From Bacteroidota bacterium (lineage in GTDB: Bacteria > Bacteroidota > Rhodothermia > Rhodothermales > UBA10348), in the NCBI GenBank assembly GCA_029262835.1, contig JAJCYQ010000016.1, positions 1-34,629 of the forward strand: a stretch of DNA of 34,629 nucleotides. The letters are read 5' to 3'. The notes beneath the pieces were generated by a model. The model worked only from the letters and a program-made list of their open reading frames with translations. It was not told the origin of the DNA and ran no database searches. Below are positions 16,424 to 25,048 of this stretch, one piece after another. Position 1 is the first letter of the stretch; every line of letters starts with the position of its first letter. Position numbers and translations under genes: made by a program.

Positions 16424-16996
16424 TCAAAAACGGAACCCAACTGCCGGCCCCATCCCGACGGGAGAGACCTTCAGTCGGATGGAGAGATCTTCTTCTACAT
16501 CAAAATCGAGTAAATGAGCACTTACATAGGCGTCCAGCATGGCCAGACCATATACAAAGCCGATGCCAATGGCCGAAAGGTCACGGTTGCGTCTGAAATT
16601 ATTCCGGCGGGTTTCGATAGGCCGCGAGGAAATGGGCCCGAACTCGGCCACGAGCGTGTTGTACGCGGGTAACAGTTCGGCATTCGGGTTGCTCTCGAGT
16701 TGGCCTGAATCGACCAGTTCCTGGAAGGCCTTGTACTGGAACGCGTCCCGGTAAAGCGTGTAGTCGCGTTGATTGCGAACGGTCGAGACTACCAACGCAC
16801 CGAGCGCCGCGTAGACGAACGGCACCTTGACGTGTTGCCGGTTGTAGACCTGGCCCCACCCCGGCACGGCGGCACTGCGCCACAGTGCGCCTCTCGGCGA
16901 GTGGTCCTCAGGCAGGGAGTGCGCCAGCTGTGCACGAACGGGCTGCATGGCTCCCAGGGCCGTCGCCAGGACAGACAACATGAGGATGCGGCGCAT
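16424..16996 (-). CDS. DUF5683 family protein
   Basis: The 190-residue protein has a signal-type N-terminus (about 1-22, ending VRAQ), then the block SAAVPGWGQVYNRQ followed by a hydrophobic helix (VPFVYAALGALVVSTV), and a second helix near GIGFVYGLAMLDAYVSAHL. PGWGQxYNR plus these helices is typical of DUF5683, which in Bacteroidota commonly lies right after parB. The function is not known; an envelope location is likely. It starts 8 nt after the parB stop, so it is in the parAB operon. Confidence 0.85.
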   Translation of the reverse strand: MRRILMLSVLATALGAMQPVRAQLAHSLPEDHSPRGALWRSAAVPGWGQVYNRQHVKVPFVYAALGALVVSTVRNQRDYTLYRDAFQYKAFQELVDSGQLESNPNAELLPAYNTLVAEFGPISSRPIETRRNNFRRNRDLSAIGIGFVYGLAMLDAYVSAHLLDFDVEEDLSIRLKVSPVGMGPAVGFRF

Positions 16997-17004
16997 GACA
17001 CAGA

Positions 17005-17946
17005 TCAGTTGTCAGCGAGCAGGTCGGTCAGCCGCTCCAGGTCTTCGGACGAGTAATACTCCACTTCAATGCGGCCCGCCTTCCCGTCCGGGGCGGGCTT
17101 GATGGATACTTTCGTTCCCAGCCGGTTCCGGATGCGATCGGTCATCCGGTCCAGTTCCAGTCGGATGTGCTGCGGAAGGGTCCGCGACTCTTTTCCGGGC
17201 TTCTTGCTGGCAGGAGCCGGAGCGGTCAGGCGCTTGACCAGGGCCTCTGTTTCCCGGACCGACAGTCCTTTCTGGATGATGGCGTCGAGGACATCCCGCT
17301 GAAGGGCATCGGTCCCAAGGGAGAGCAGGGCACGGGCGTGACCGATGGTCAGATGACCGTCACGGAGTCCAGCCTGTATCACAGGGGGGAGGTTCAGCAG
17401 TCGCAGGTAGTTTGCTACAGCGGGCCGGCTTTTCCCCACTTTTTCGGCTACCTGCTCCTGCGTCAGTCCACACTCATCCATGAGGCGCCGGTATCCAAGA
17501 CTGATTTCAATCGGATTCAGCTGTTCCCGCTGCACATTCTCGACAATGGCCATTTCGAGCATGGCTTCCGTATCGGCCTCACGTACGAAGGCGGGTACGC
17601 GTTCCAACCCCGCGAGTGTGGCGGCCCGCAAGCGGCGCTCGCCCGAAATGAGTTCGTACTGGTTGGGTCCGCGGCTGCGCACGGTCAGTGGCTGAATGAT
17701 ACCCAGATGGCGTATGGACTGCGCCAGTTCTTCCAGCGCCGCCTCATCAAAATGCTCCCTCGGCTGGAAAGGATTCGGGGAGATGCGGTCGACGGCGATA
17801 TCCGAAATCTTTCCGGCTGTCCGGATACGGTCTTCAAAATTGTACAGGCGGCTGTCCGGATCCTGCGTGCTGGGTGCGTGTCCCGGTTCGGAATCGGGCA
17901 GCAGAGCGCCCAATCCTTTTCCGAGAGCGGCTTTTCGTTTGGTCAT
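17005..17946 (-). CDS. parB: Chromosome partitioning protein ParB
   Basis: ParB binds parS sites near the origin, spreads as a CTP-dependent clamp, and with ParA segregates the replicated chromosomes. The 313-residue protein has the N-terminal KGLGALL ParA-interaction motif, the CTP-binding domain with NPFQPR, GERRLRAA and ENVQREQLNPIE, a helix-turn-helix (QEQVAEKVGKSRPAVANYLR), and a C-terminal dimerisation part. It starts 12 nt after the parA stop. I saw no canonical parS palindrome (TGTTTCACGTGAAACA type) in the window. Confidence 0.96.
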   Translation of the reverse strand: MTKRKAALGKGLGALLPDSEPGHAPSTQDPDSRLYNFEDRIRTAGKISDIAVDRISPNPFQPREHFDEAALEELAQSIRHLGIIQPLTVRSRGPNQYELISGERRLRAATLAGLERVPAFVREADTEAMLEMAIVENVQREQLNPIEISLGYRRLMDECGLTQEQVAEKVGKSRPAVANYLRLLNLPPVIQAGLRDGHLTIGHARALLSLGTDALQRDVLDAIIQKGLSVRETEALVKRLTAPAPASKKPGKESRTLPQHIRLELDRMTDRIRNRLGTKVSIKPAPDGKAGRIEVEYYSSEDLERLTDLLADN

Positions 17947-17958
17947 GGGAAGAAGGCC

Positions 17959-18744
17959 TCAGTTCGCTGTCTGCAGGTACGCCATGTTGTTTGCAATGAT
18001 CTCGCGTGCCAGCCCAATATAATTCCTGGAGCCGGTGCTGGCCGCATCGTACATGATGACCGGCTTGCCGAAACTGGGGGCTTCCGAAAGGCGCACGTTG
18101 CGCTGGATGATGGTCTGGAAGACCTTGTCGCCGAAGTAGCGCTGCACTTCCGTCGCCACCTGGTTGGCCAGGCGCAGTCGCGTATCGAACATGGTCAGGG
18201 CAACACCCTCTATTTCCAGATCCGGATTCAGGTGGCGCCGGACAAGCTTGATGGTATTGAGGAGCTGCCCGAGACCCTCCAGCGCAAAATACTCGGCCTG
18301 TACCGGTATGATCACCGAATCGGCGGCCGTGAGGGAGTTCAGGGTCAACAATCCAAGGCTTGGCGGACAGTCAATGATGATGAAGTCGTACGAGTTGCGC
18401 ACTTCAGCAAGGGCTTTCCGCAGAATACGCTCCCGATCTACTACGTCGATCATTTCAATTTCCGCGCCGACCAGGTTGATATGGCTTGGAATCAGATGGA
18501 GGTATTCCATTTCAGTCGGAACAATGACCTCCGGTGCCGTTTTTTCTCCGATCAGGACTTCGTAGGCGGAGCCGTCCACCTGCTTGACATCGACACCCAC
18601 GCCGGACGAGCCGTTCGCCTGCGGATCGAAATCAATGAGCAGGGTCCTGTGCTCCATCGCCGCAATGGACGCCGCAACATTCACCGAGGTCGTGGTTTTG
18701 CCGACGCCTCCCTTCTGGTTCGCTACCGCGATTATCTTGCCCAT
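17959..18744 (-). CDS. parA: Chromosome partitioning ATPase ParA (Soj)
   Basis: ParA is a deviant-Walker ATPase that forms a gradient on the nucleoid and pulls ParB-parS complexes apart. From ATG 18744 it has 261 residues, starting [18 protein letters not shown] with the deviant Walker A KGGVGKTT (11-18, signature Lys11). Further motifs are [21 protein letters not shown] as Walker B, and LTMFDTR. The length (about 260) is that of chromosomal Soj. An upstream ATG at 18750 adds two residues. A candidate promoter lies directly before it. Confidence 0.96.
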   Translation of the reverse strand: MGKIIAVANQKGGVGKTTTSVNVAASIAAMEHRTLLIDFDPQANGSSGVGVDVKQVDGSAYEVLIGEKTAPEVIVPTEMEYLHLIPSHINLVGAEIEMIDVVDRERILRKALAEVRNSYDFIIIDCPPSLGLLTLNSLTAADSVIIPVQAEYFALEGLGQLLNTIKLVRRHLNPDLEIEGVALTMFDTRLRLANQVATEVQRYFGDKVFQTIIQRNVRLSEAPSFGKPVIMYDAASTGSRNYIGLAREIIANNMAYLQTAN

Positions 18745-18766
18745 GCACACCTCATTGACTGACGGT

Positions 18767-18798
18767 GCAATCTATGAACAGGGCCTGTGCCAAGCCAA
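18767..18798 (-). promoter_or_regulatory. Candidate Bacteroidota-type promoter of the parAB operon
   Basis: On the minus strand TTGG (18798-18795) and TAGATTGC (18774-18767) are 20 nt apart, close to the TTTG / TAnnTTTG pattern. The start would fall around 18760, giving a leader of about 16 nt before parA. Confidence 0.4.
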
Positions 18799-18866
18799 CG
18801 ACACGGGGCAAGGGTAAAAATGAAGCCCTTTTTTCCGGAAGTGCACAGGAATTACTAGTTTCAGTC

Positions 18867-19355
18867 ATGGAGTCGTTCGATTATACACCGGTGCAGGTGC
18901 TCCCTGCTCGCGAAATGCCAGGTCTTCGAATAGAGTCGGTTGGCAAGGAGCAGCTGGGCGTGATCCGCGAAATGAACCGGGCCATTTTCAGGGAGGAACG
19001 TATCATCAACACGTTTGAACGGGACGACCTGCTCATGCTGGTCGCATGGCACGGCACCACACCGGTCGGGTTCAAGGTGGGATACAGGGAGAACCGATTC
19101 ATATTCTATTCTGCGAAAGGGGGGGTCATGCCCGCGTTCCGGAGGCAGGGTGTGGCGACGGCACTCCTGTCAGAGATGGCACACCACGCGAGAGAAATGG
19201 GGTTCAGACGCTTTGCGTTTGATACCTTCCCGAATCTGCATCCAGGCATGACGATCATGGCTCTCGAACGTGGTTTCCGGCTCGTCAAGTCCGACTACAA
19301 TACCGTGTACAGAGAGTACCGACTGCGGTTCGAGATGGTTCTCAAGCGGGGCTGA
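18867..19355 (+). CDS. GNAT family N-acetyltransferase
   Basis: The 162-residue protein has one GNAT domain. VGFKVGY forms the central strand, MPAFRRQGVATALLSEM contains the acetyl-CoA pyrophosphate-binding loop (R-R-x-G-x-A), and the C-terminal half has MALERGFRLVKSDYNTVYREYRL, the usual closing helix and strand. The substrate is unknown. ATG 18867 starts the recognisable domain; an earlier in-frame ATG at 18765 would run through the parA promoter region and is less likely. It diverges from parA and ends 3 nt before the convergent DUF5989 gene. Confidence 0.85.
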   Translation: MESFDYTPVQVLPAREMPGLRIESVGKEQLGVIREMNRAIFREERIINTFERDDLLMLVAWHGTTPVGFKVGYRENRFIFYSAKGGVMPAFRRQGVATALLSEMAHHAREMGFRRFAFDTFPNLHPGMTIMALERGFRLVKSDYNTVYREYRLRFEMVLKRG

Positions 19356-19358
19356 CGA

Positions 19359-19517
19359 TCAGAAGAGCGCGTATATGAACGGAGCGAGTGCCGAGCCCTG
19401 GGTCAGGACGATCAGGAGACTTACGAGTACCAATACCACCACGATGGGCAGCAGCCAGTATTTTTTTCGCTCCTTCAGAAAGGCCAGAAATTCAATCAGG
19501 ATGCCTGCTTTGCTCAT
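19359..19517 (-). CDS. DUF5989 family membrane microprotein
   Basis: The 52-residue protein reads as an amphipathic stretch (IEFLAFLKERKKYWLLP) followed by a single hydrophobic helix (IVVVLVLVSLLIVL) and the ending LAPFIYALF. The F-L-x-E-R-K-K-x-W-L-L-P start and the SA-APFIY-LF end are the DUF5989 pattern. Members of this family usually sit between SxtJ-like and carbamoyltransferase genes in polysaccharide or toxin clusters. Here it stands alone, which makes its role unclear. ATG 19517 was chosen because the family pattern begins there. Confidence 0.8.
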   Translation of the reverse strand: MSKAGILIEFLAFLKERKKYWLLPIVVVLVLVSLLIVLTQGSALAPFIYALF

Positions 19518-19540
19518 GATGATTGTGTGATGGCGGTTGT

Positions 19541-19556
19541 AGCGTGCAACTACGCT
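19541..19556. promoter_or_regulatory. Inverted repeat AGCGT-N6-ACGCT between divergent genes
   Basis: A perfect 5-bp inverted repeat with a 6-nt centre lies in the 90-nt gap between the divergent DUF5989 and ABC permease genes. It could be an operator for either. The short arms make a chance match possible. Confidence 0.25.
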
Positions 19557-19607
19557 TTCTGCCCTTCGTAGGTTCATTCTCCCTTCCTCATTCAAACGAT
19601 ACCCCCT

Positions 19608-20846
19608 GTGCGCCGTCTTCTGTTCGAGTTTTCGGAGTCGTTTCTGATCGCCATCCGCTCTGTTTTTGGAAACAAGATGCGTGCTGTTCTGACGACACTC
19701 GGGATTGTGATCGGTATTGTGTCAGTCACAGCCATGGCCACGATCGTGAGTGGTATTGAACAGGGCTTTGAGCAGGATATATCGTCTCTGGGAACGGATG
19801 TGGTCTACATCGAGCGATGGCCGTGGGTAAATGGTCCGGGCGCCAAGTGGTGGGAGTTCATCAACCGGCCCCGGATTGAGCAGGATCTGGCCGAAGCGTT
19901 GAACAGTAAGGCGCGTCTGGTCTCAGCGGCCACGGCAGTCGTGAATACAGGGCGTATGGCCAAATCCGAACATGAATCTGTCGCCCGGATCAGCATCCAG
20001 GGAACGCAGGCCAATTATACGCGCGTCCAGGACGTGGATCTCGCAGAGGGGTATTTCTATACGGAAGTCGACGAGCTCGGTGCCCGTAGTGTCGCCGTCA
20101 TAGGGGCCGGTCTGGCCGAAGAATTGTGGCCGTTCGGTACGGCGCTCGGGAAGACCGTGCAGCTGGGAGGCAACAAATACCGGGTCATAGGCATCCTGAA
20201 AAAAGAAGGTGAAGCGGCTGAAGGGGCTTCGGGCAACGATTTCGGTGCCTTTATTCCAATTTCCGCGTTCCAGAAGCATTTCGGCACGCGTTGGCGCGAT
20301 GCGAGCATAAGGGCCAAAATTGCTCCAGGCGTAGCGCTTGAAGACGCAAAAGATGAAATCAGGGGCATCGTTCGCGTCGAGCGGCAACTCGAAGCGGGCG
20401 AGGCGGATAATTTTGAGATCAATGAGCAGGCCTCGCTACGGGAGGCCATTGCTCCGGTGAAGAACGCCATTTTTGGTATCGGTATTGGTCTGACCGCCCT
20501 GGCCCTGCTCGTGGGCGGCATTGGCGTCATGAACATCATGTTCGTGACCGTGAAAGAGAGGACGCGGGAAATTGGTATCCGCAAGGCCGTCGGCGCCCGT
20601 CGTATATCCATTCTGTTGCAGTTCCTGATTGAAGCCATAGTGATCTGCATGGTGGGAGGTGTTCTGGGCGTTATCCTGTCCATTCCGCTGTCCATGCTGA
20701 TCAGTCTCGTTCTTCCAGCACAGCTTGGCGTTGGAATCGTGCTCATCGCCTTCAGCATCTGCGTAGGAATAGGAACGATCTTCGGGCTTGCGCCCGCCTG
20801 GACTGCTGCGCGGTCCGTTCCCATTGAAGCCTTGCGGTACGAATAG
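19608..20846 (+). CDS. MacB-like ABC transporter permease (first of a tandem pair)
   Basis: The 412-residue protein has an N-terminal transmembrane helix (TTLGIVIGIVSVTAMATIV), a periplasmic MacB-type core domain (about 50-265), and three C-terminal helices of the FtsX domain. Between the first two of these is the conserved cytoplasmic loop ERTREIGIRKAVGARR. It ends APAWTAARSVPIEALRYE. Such proteins transmit ATP-driven mechanical movement to periplasmic substrates and do not import solutes. It starts with GTG and is followed after 2 nt by a paralogue. No matching ATP-binding subunit gene is in the window. Confidence 0.9.
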   Translation: MRRLLFEFSESFLIAIRSVFGNKMRAVLTTLGIVIGIVSVTAMATIVSGIEQGFEQDISSLGTDVVYIERWPWVNGPGAKWWEFINRPRIEQDLAEALNSKARLVSAATAVVNTGRMAKSEHESVARISIQGTQANYTRVQDVDLAEGYFYTEVDELGARSVAVIGAGLAEELWPFGTALGKTVQLGGNKYRVIGILKKEGEAAEGASGNDFGAFIPISAFQKHFGTRWRDASIRAKIAPGVALEDAKDEIRGIVRVERQLEAGEADNFEINEQASLREAIAPVKNAIFGIGIGLTALALLVGGIGVMNIMFVTVKERTREIGIRKAVGARRISILLQFLIEAIVICMVGGVLGVILSIPLSMLISLVLPAQLGVGIVLIAFSICVGIGTIFGLAPAWTAARSVPIEALRYE

Positions 20847-20848
20847 TC

Positions 20849-22081
20849 ATGATGGCATTTCTGGAAGCATTTCGAATGGCCTGGGGGTCGCTGCGCGGCC
20901 ACAAAATGCGCTCGGCGTTGACGCTCCTCGGCATGGTGATTGGTGTCTTCGCTATCATCGTAGCTGTCACGGCCGTGGAAGTCATCGATGTATACTTCAA
21001 GGACCGGCTCCAATTCCTCGGAGCCTCCACGTTCACGGTATCGCGTACGCCGGCCATTCAGACGGGGAATTTGGATGCCAGCGTCAGGAACCGGCCGAGT
21101 ATCACATGGGAGCAGGTAGAGCGGCTACAGGATGCCATGCATATTCCCGTCAGTGTTTCTCCTCTCGAGGACTTTGATATAGGAAAGGCGTCCTATGCTG
21201 ACCGGGAGACGGAGCCCAACACCTTCATCATGGGGACCAATGAGCACATGCTTGGTAACTTCAGTTACGAGTTGGAGCAGGGGCGCTTTTTTACCGACGA
21301 AGACGTACTCTACGCCCGGCCTGTGTGCGTCACCGGTTCAGATATCACGAAGGAGCTGTTTCCCAATGAGTCACCACTCGGCAAGGAAATACGCATTCCC
21401 GGCATGCGCTGTCAGGTCATCGGGACGCTGGAAGAAAAAGGCAGTTTTCTGGGGTTCGCCCAGGACAACCGGGTGTTCATTCCGATCACGCGTGGCTTCA
21501 GTGCATTCGGTCAGCCGCAGCGGAATATTGCGTCCGTATCCATGCGTGTACATGACCCAGTCATGATCAATGCGGCGAAGGAAGAGGCAACGGGACGGCT
21601 TCGCGTTATCCGGAAAGTAGAGCCGGGCGAACCGAACAACTTTGAAATCTCGACAAACGATTCCATGCAGGCGGTTTTTGAGGCCTTTACGGGGACGCTG
21701 ACCATGGGCGGAGCGGGTATTGGACTGATTTCGCTGTTGGCGGCAGGCATTGGCATCATGAACATCATGCTCGTGTCCGTGACCGAACGTACGCGCGAGA
21801 TCGGAATACGCAAGTCCATTGGAGCTCGCCGCAAGGATATTCTTCGACAGTTTCTGCTCGAAGCTTTTTTTCTCTGTCAAATTGGTGGCCTGATTGGTAT
21901 CCTGTTGGGGGCACTGGCTGGCAATGGGGTTGCGCTGTACTTCGATATTTCGGCGGCCTTCCCCGTAGCGTGGGCCGTGGGCGCCGTCGTTATGGTGACC
22001 GTGATTGCCCTTGTTTTTGGTGGATATCCGGCTTTCAAGGCGGCCCGCCTCAATCCAATAGATTCACTCCGATACGAATAG
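20849..22081 (+). CDS. MacB-like ABC transporter permease (second of a tandem pair)
   Basis: The 410-residue protein has the same order as its neighbour: an N-terminal helix around TLLGMVIGVFAIIVAVTAVE, a MacB-like periplasmic domain, and a C-terminal FtsX domain with ERTREIGIRKSIGARRKD and the ending FKAARLNPIDSLRYE. The pair has diverged well beyond a recent duplication but keeps the FtsX core, which suggests a heterodimer of two half-permeases. ATG 20849 is followed directly by a second ATG. rpiA begins 5 nt after the stop, so it is probably cotranscribed. Confidence 0.9.
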   Translation: MMAFLEAFRMAWGSLRGHKMRSALTLLGMVIGVFAIIVAVTAVEVIDVYFKDRLQFLGASTFTVSRTPAIQTGNLDASVRNRPSITWEQVERLQDAMHIPVSVSPLEDFDIGKASYADRETEPNTFIMGTNEHMLGNFSYELEQGRFFTDEDVLYARPVCVTGSDITKELFPNESPLGKEIRIPGMRCQVIGTLEEKGSFLGFAQDNRVFIPITRGFSAFGQPQRNIASVSMRVHDPVMINAAKEEATGRLRVIRKVEPGEPNNFEISTNDSMQAVFEAFTGTLTMGGAGIGLISLLAAGIGIMNIMLVSVTERTREIGIRKSIGARRKDILRQFLLEAFFLCQIGGLIGILLGALAGNGVALYFDISAAFPVAWAVGAVVMVTVIALVFGGYPAFKAARLNPIDSLRYE

Positions 22082-22086
22082 GACCC

Positions 22087-22785
22087 ATGGCTGAGGGCAG
22101 AAAGCAGGCCAAAATGGCGGCCGCAGAGGCGGTCATACACCTCGTCGAAGATGGAATGACACTCGGGCTCGGGACGGGGTCGACGGCCTCACTGGCCATT
22201 GAAGCACTTGGCCGGCGTATTGAGAAGGAAAAGCTGCGCGTCACCGGTGTGCCCACATCCTTTGCATCGGAGAGACTGGCCCGCGCCTGTGGCATTCCGC
22301 TCGGTACGCTCGACACAAACGGCGACATAGACCTGGCCTTCGACGGCGCCGACGAATGCGATTCCGGTCTTAATCTCATCAAAGGACGCGGGGCGGCCCA
22401 CACGCGCGAGAAAATCGTGGCCTTCGGCGCATCGCGTTTTGTGATCCTGATCGATGCGTCCAAGCGCGTGGACCGCCTGGGAAGTCATATGCCATTGCCG
22501 GTCGAAGTCGTGCCCATGGCCGTCTCGCCTGTCATGGCCTGCCTGCGGGCACTGGGAGCCCATCCCGAACTGCGGATGGGCGTAAAGAAGGACGGCCCGG
22601 TCGTCACAGACCAGGGCTTCTGGGTGATCGATGCGCAGTTCGACGCCGGGATTTCGGACCCCGCGATCGTGGACAGAACGCTTCTCGATACGCCGGGCGT
22701 GCTCGACCACGGACTCTTCCTGGATATGGCTACCGACGTGCTGGTGGGACTGGATTCAGGAGATGTAGAGCATCTTAGGCGGTAG
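22087..22785 (+). CDS. rpiA: Ribose-5-phosphate isomerase A
   Basis: RpiA interconverts ribose-5-phosphate and ribulose-5-phosphate in the pentose phosphate pathway. The 232-residue protein has GLGTGST (27-33), DGADE (86-90) and KGRGAAHTREK with the conserved catalytic Glu. The fold's C-terminal part LDTPGVLDHGLFLDMATDVLVG is also intact. The length is typical. It follows the second permease closely, which is unexpected by function and may only reflect operon packing. It is convergent with radA, with 17 nt between the stops and no clear terminator. Confidence 0.95.
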   Translation: MAEGRKQAKMAAAEAVIHLVEDGMTLGLGTGSTASLAIEALGRRIEKEKLRVTGVPTSFASERLARACGIPLGTLDTNGDIDLAFDGADECDSGLNLIKGRGAAHTREKIVAFGASRFVILIDASKRVDRLGSHMPLPVEVVPMAVSPVMACLRALGAHPELRMGVKKDGPVVTDQGFWVIDAQFDAGISDPAIVDRTLLDTPGVLDHGLFLDMATDVLVGLDSGDVEHLRR

Positions 22786-22802
22786 CCGTCAACGGACCGG
22801 GG

Positions 22803-24146
22803 TCAGAAGAGCTTCTGCAACAGTTCATCCAGGCTGCGTACCGATCCGGTGGATGCATGGGCTCCACTGGGCACCCACAGCTCATCGAATCCCAGCTTCC
22901 TGGCTTCCTTCATGCGCATATCGAGCTGTGCAATGGAGCGGACCTCGCCGCCCAGCCCCACTTCGCCCATGAAGGCACTGGTTGGACTGATGGTGCGGTC
23001 GTGATGGGATGACGCCACGGCCGCGACGAGTCCCAGGTCGGCGGCCGGCTCGTTCAGCTTGAGCCCTCCTGTCACGTTCACGAACACATCGTATTCAGAA
23101 AGCGGCAGTCCACCTCGTTTTTCCAGGACGGCAAGCAGCATCTGGAGTCGCCGCGCGTCGAACCCCGTAGTGGTGCGCTGCGGCGTGGAGTAGGATGTGG
23201 GCGTGACCAGGGCCTGGATTTCGACCAGGACGGGGCGCGTTCCCTCCATGGTGCAGATGACGACCGAGCCGGATGTATTGCGTGCCCGCTCGGAGAGGAA
23301 CAAGGCGCTGGGGTTATCGACCGGAGTGAGCCCTGCTGTCTGCATTTCGAATACTCCGATCTCGTTTGTCGAGCCGAAGCGGTTCTTGATGGAGCGCAGA
23401 ATCCGGAACGTATGATGCCGGTCACCTTCGAGGTGGAGCACCGTATCGACCATGTGTTCAAGCACGCGGGGACCAGCAATGGAGCCCTGTTTTGTGACGT
23501 GCCCGACCACGAATGCACTCGTGCCGGTGGCTTTGGCAAGTTGGATGAGGGCCGCCGCCGACTCCCGGACCTGCGCTACCGAGCCCGGTGCAGATTGAAT
23601 ATCAGAGCGGAAAATGGTCTGGATGGAATCGACAACGAGCACATCCGGCGCTTCGTCGTGGACGCTCGAAATAATGGACTCCACGTCGGTCTCCGCAAGG
23701 AGCAGAAACGACTCAGACGAGACGCCGAGACGTTCGGCCCGCATTTTGACCTGGCCTGCCGATTCTTCCCCGGTCACGTACAGGATGGTGCGATTCTGCA
23801 TGAGCGCCCCGAGTTCGGTCATGAGTGTGCTTTTTCCTATGCCCGGGGAACCGGCTACGAGGACCACGCTGCCGCGGACAATGCCGCCACCAAGAACCCG
23901 GTCCAGTTCCGGGTTGCCGGTTGCCAGGCGCGATTCGCGGCCGCTCTCCACCTCGGACAGCCGCAGGGCACGCGCCGTGCGGCCGGTGGTTGGCTGTGCG
24001 CTGCGCCCCAGGCTGTGCCTGGTCGCTGTCGGTACGTGTTCTTCCACGAGGGTATTCCACTCGCCGCAGGCATGGCATTGGCCCTGCCACTTTGGAGACG
24101 GTGCTCCGCATGCCTGGCACGCGAACTGAGTTGTTTTTTTGGCCAT
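22803..24146 (-). CDS. radA: DNA repair protein RadA
   Basis: RadA is a hexameric RecA-like helicase that helps process recombination intermediates by driving branch migration. The 447-residue protein has a zinc finger (Cys10, Cys13, Cys24, Cys27), Walker A GSPGIGKS (99-106), Walker B VLVVDSIQT, the RadA-specific KNRFG motif (254-258) and a C-terminal Lon-like domain with VNVTGGLKLNEPAADL and EVGLGGEVR. All expected modules are present. It diverges from mlaE, with 132 nt between the starts. Confidence 0.97.
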   Translation of the reverse strand: MAKKTTQFACQACGAPSPKWQGQCHACGEWNTLVEEHVPTATRHSLGRSAQPTTGRTARALRLSEVESGRESRLATGNPELDRVLGGGIVRGSVVLVAGSPGIGKSTLMTELGALMQNRTILYVTGEESAGQVKMRAERLGVSSESFLLLAETDVESIISSVHDEAPDVLVVDSIQTIFRSDIQSAPGSVAQVRESAAALIQLAKATGTSAFVVGHVTKQGSIAGPRVLEHMVDTVLHLEGDRHHTFRILRSIKNRFGSTNEIGVFEMQTAGLTPVDNPSALFLSERARNTSGSVVICTMEGTRPVLVEIQALVTPTSYSTPQRTTTGFDARRLQMLLAVLEKRGGLPLSEYDVFVNVTGGLKLNEPAADLGLVAAVASSHHDRTISPTSAFMGEVGLGGEVRSIAQLDMRMKEARKLGFDELWVPSGAHASTGSVRSLDELLQKLF

Positions 24147-24247
24147 TCAAGTCATTTCTTTGGATGCATTCCGGTAGCAACATACAATCACGATGCCAAA
24201 TCCCCGTGCAGAATCAGGGAATCGGGCACCAATTGCCAGAGCTATCG

Positions 24248-24255
24248 TACCTTGC
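24248..24255 (+). promoter_or_regulatory. Candidate -7 element (TACCTTGC) for the mla operon
   Basis: TACCTTGC lies 23 nt before the mlaE start and is identical to the -7 box of the small RNA promoter at 12373. No TTTG stands at the usual upstream distance, so the call is weak. Confidence 0.3.
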
Positions 24256-24278
24256 AACCCGTTCACCATCTGACCCCC

Positions 24279-25040
24279 ATGGCTGTTATCCATAACTCAT
24301 TGACCGGTCCTGTCCAGGCACTGGGTCGGTACAGCCTGCTCATGTTCCATGCGTTCGGGGCGCTGCCTGAGTTCTCCCGCTACCGCAAGAATCTCTGGGA
24401 GCAGATGGTGCATATCGGAATTGAATCGTTGCCCATCGTGATGATGGCTGCGGCGTTTTCCGGCGCGGTGACAACGGTGCAGACCGCGTATCAGCTGGTG
24501 ACGCCGCTTATTCCAAAGAGCATCATCGGCTCGATTGTTGCGCCCTCCATGATCCTTGAGCTCGGTGCCGTCGTGACCGGGTTCATCCTGGCAGGGCGGG
24601 TGGGAGCTCGCATTGCCGCCGAACTGGGAACCATGCGCGTGACTGAACAGATCGATGCGCTCGAAGCCATGGGGCTCAACTCCATCGGCTACCTGATTGT
24701 CCCTCGGGTCATTGCCGGTGTAGTCATGTTTCCCGTCCTGTATGTGGCAGCGAGTTCTGTGGGAATTGCCGGTGGCATGCTCGTAGGTCATTTCGGCGGA
24801 TTCGTTCCCATGGGCGAGTTCGTAGACGGAGCGCGTGAGTTCTTCCAGCCATTCGACCCCATTTTTGGATTGATCAAGTCCTTTGTTTTCGGATTCACAA
24901 TCACATCCATATCCTGCTTCAAGGGCTACTACACATCCGGTGGCGCGGAAGGTGTAGGCCGGAGCACGACGGAAGCAGCCGTGGCCAGCTGCGTGTTTCT
25001 TTTGCTCGCTGACCTGATATTGGCCGCAACTCTTCTCTGA
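24279..25040 (+). CDS. mlaE: MlaE-family ABC transporter permease
   Basis: MlaE is the membrane subunit of the MlaFEDB-type complex that moves phospholipids between the inner and outer membranes. The 253-residue protein has five or so hydrophobic segments and the family blocks FSGAVTTVQTAYQL, APSMILELGAVVTGF, ILAGRVGARIAAELGTMRV and EQIDALEAMG, with a final YYTSGGAEGVGRSTTEAVV-like end. ATG 24279 starts the domain; the frame stays open far upstream, antisense to radA, which is not meaningful. The ATPase gene follows after 8 nt. Confidence 0.94.
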   Translation: MAVIHNSLTGPVQALGRYSLLMFHAFGALPEFSRYRKNLWEQMVHIGIESLPIVMMAAAFSGAVTTVQTAYQLVTPLIPKSIIGSIVAPSMILELGAVVTGFILAGRVGARIAAELGTMRVTEQIDALEAMGLNSIGYLIVPRVIAGVVMFPVLYVAASSVGIAGGMLVGHFGGFVPMGEFVDGAREFFQPFDPIFGLIKSFVFGFTITSISCFKGYYTSGGAEGVGRSTTEAAVASCVFLLLADLILAATLL

Positions 25041-25048
25041 CAGATGGC

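Noticed and set aside
17167-18762. A 531-codon open frame on the plus strand, antisense to parB and parA
   Set aside because: Long antisense frames are common in high-GC genes. It shows no domain and mirrors the codon structure of two clearly real genes.
23412-24278. An open frame in phase with mlaE extending far upstream
   Set aside because: It is antisense to radA and unrelated to MlaE, whose similarity begins at ATG 24279.
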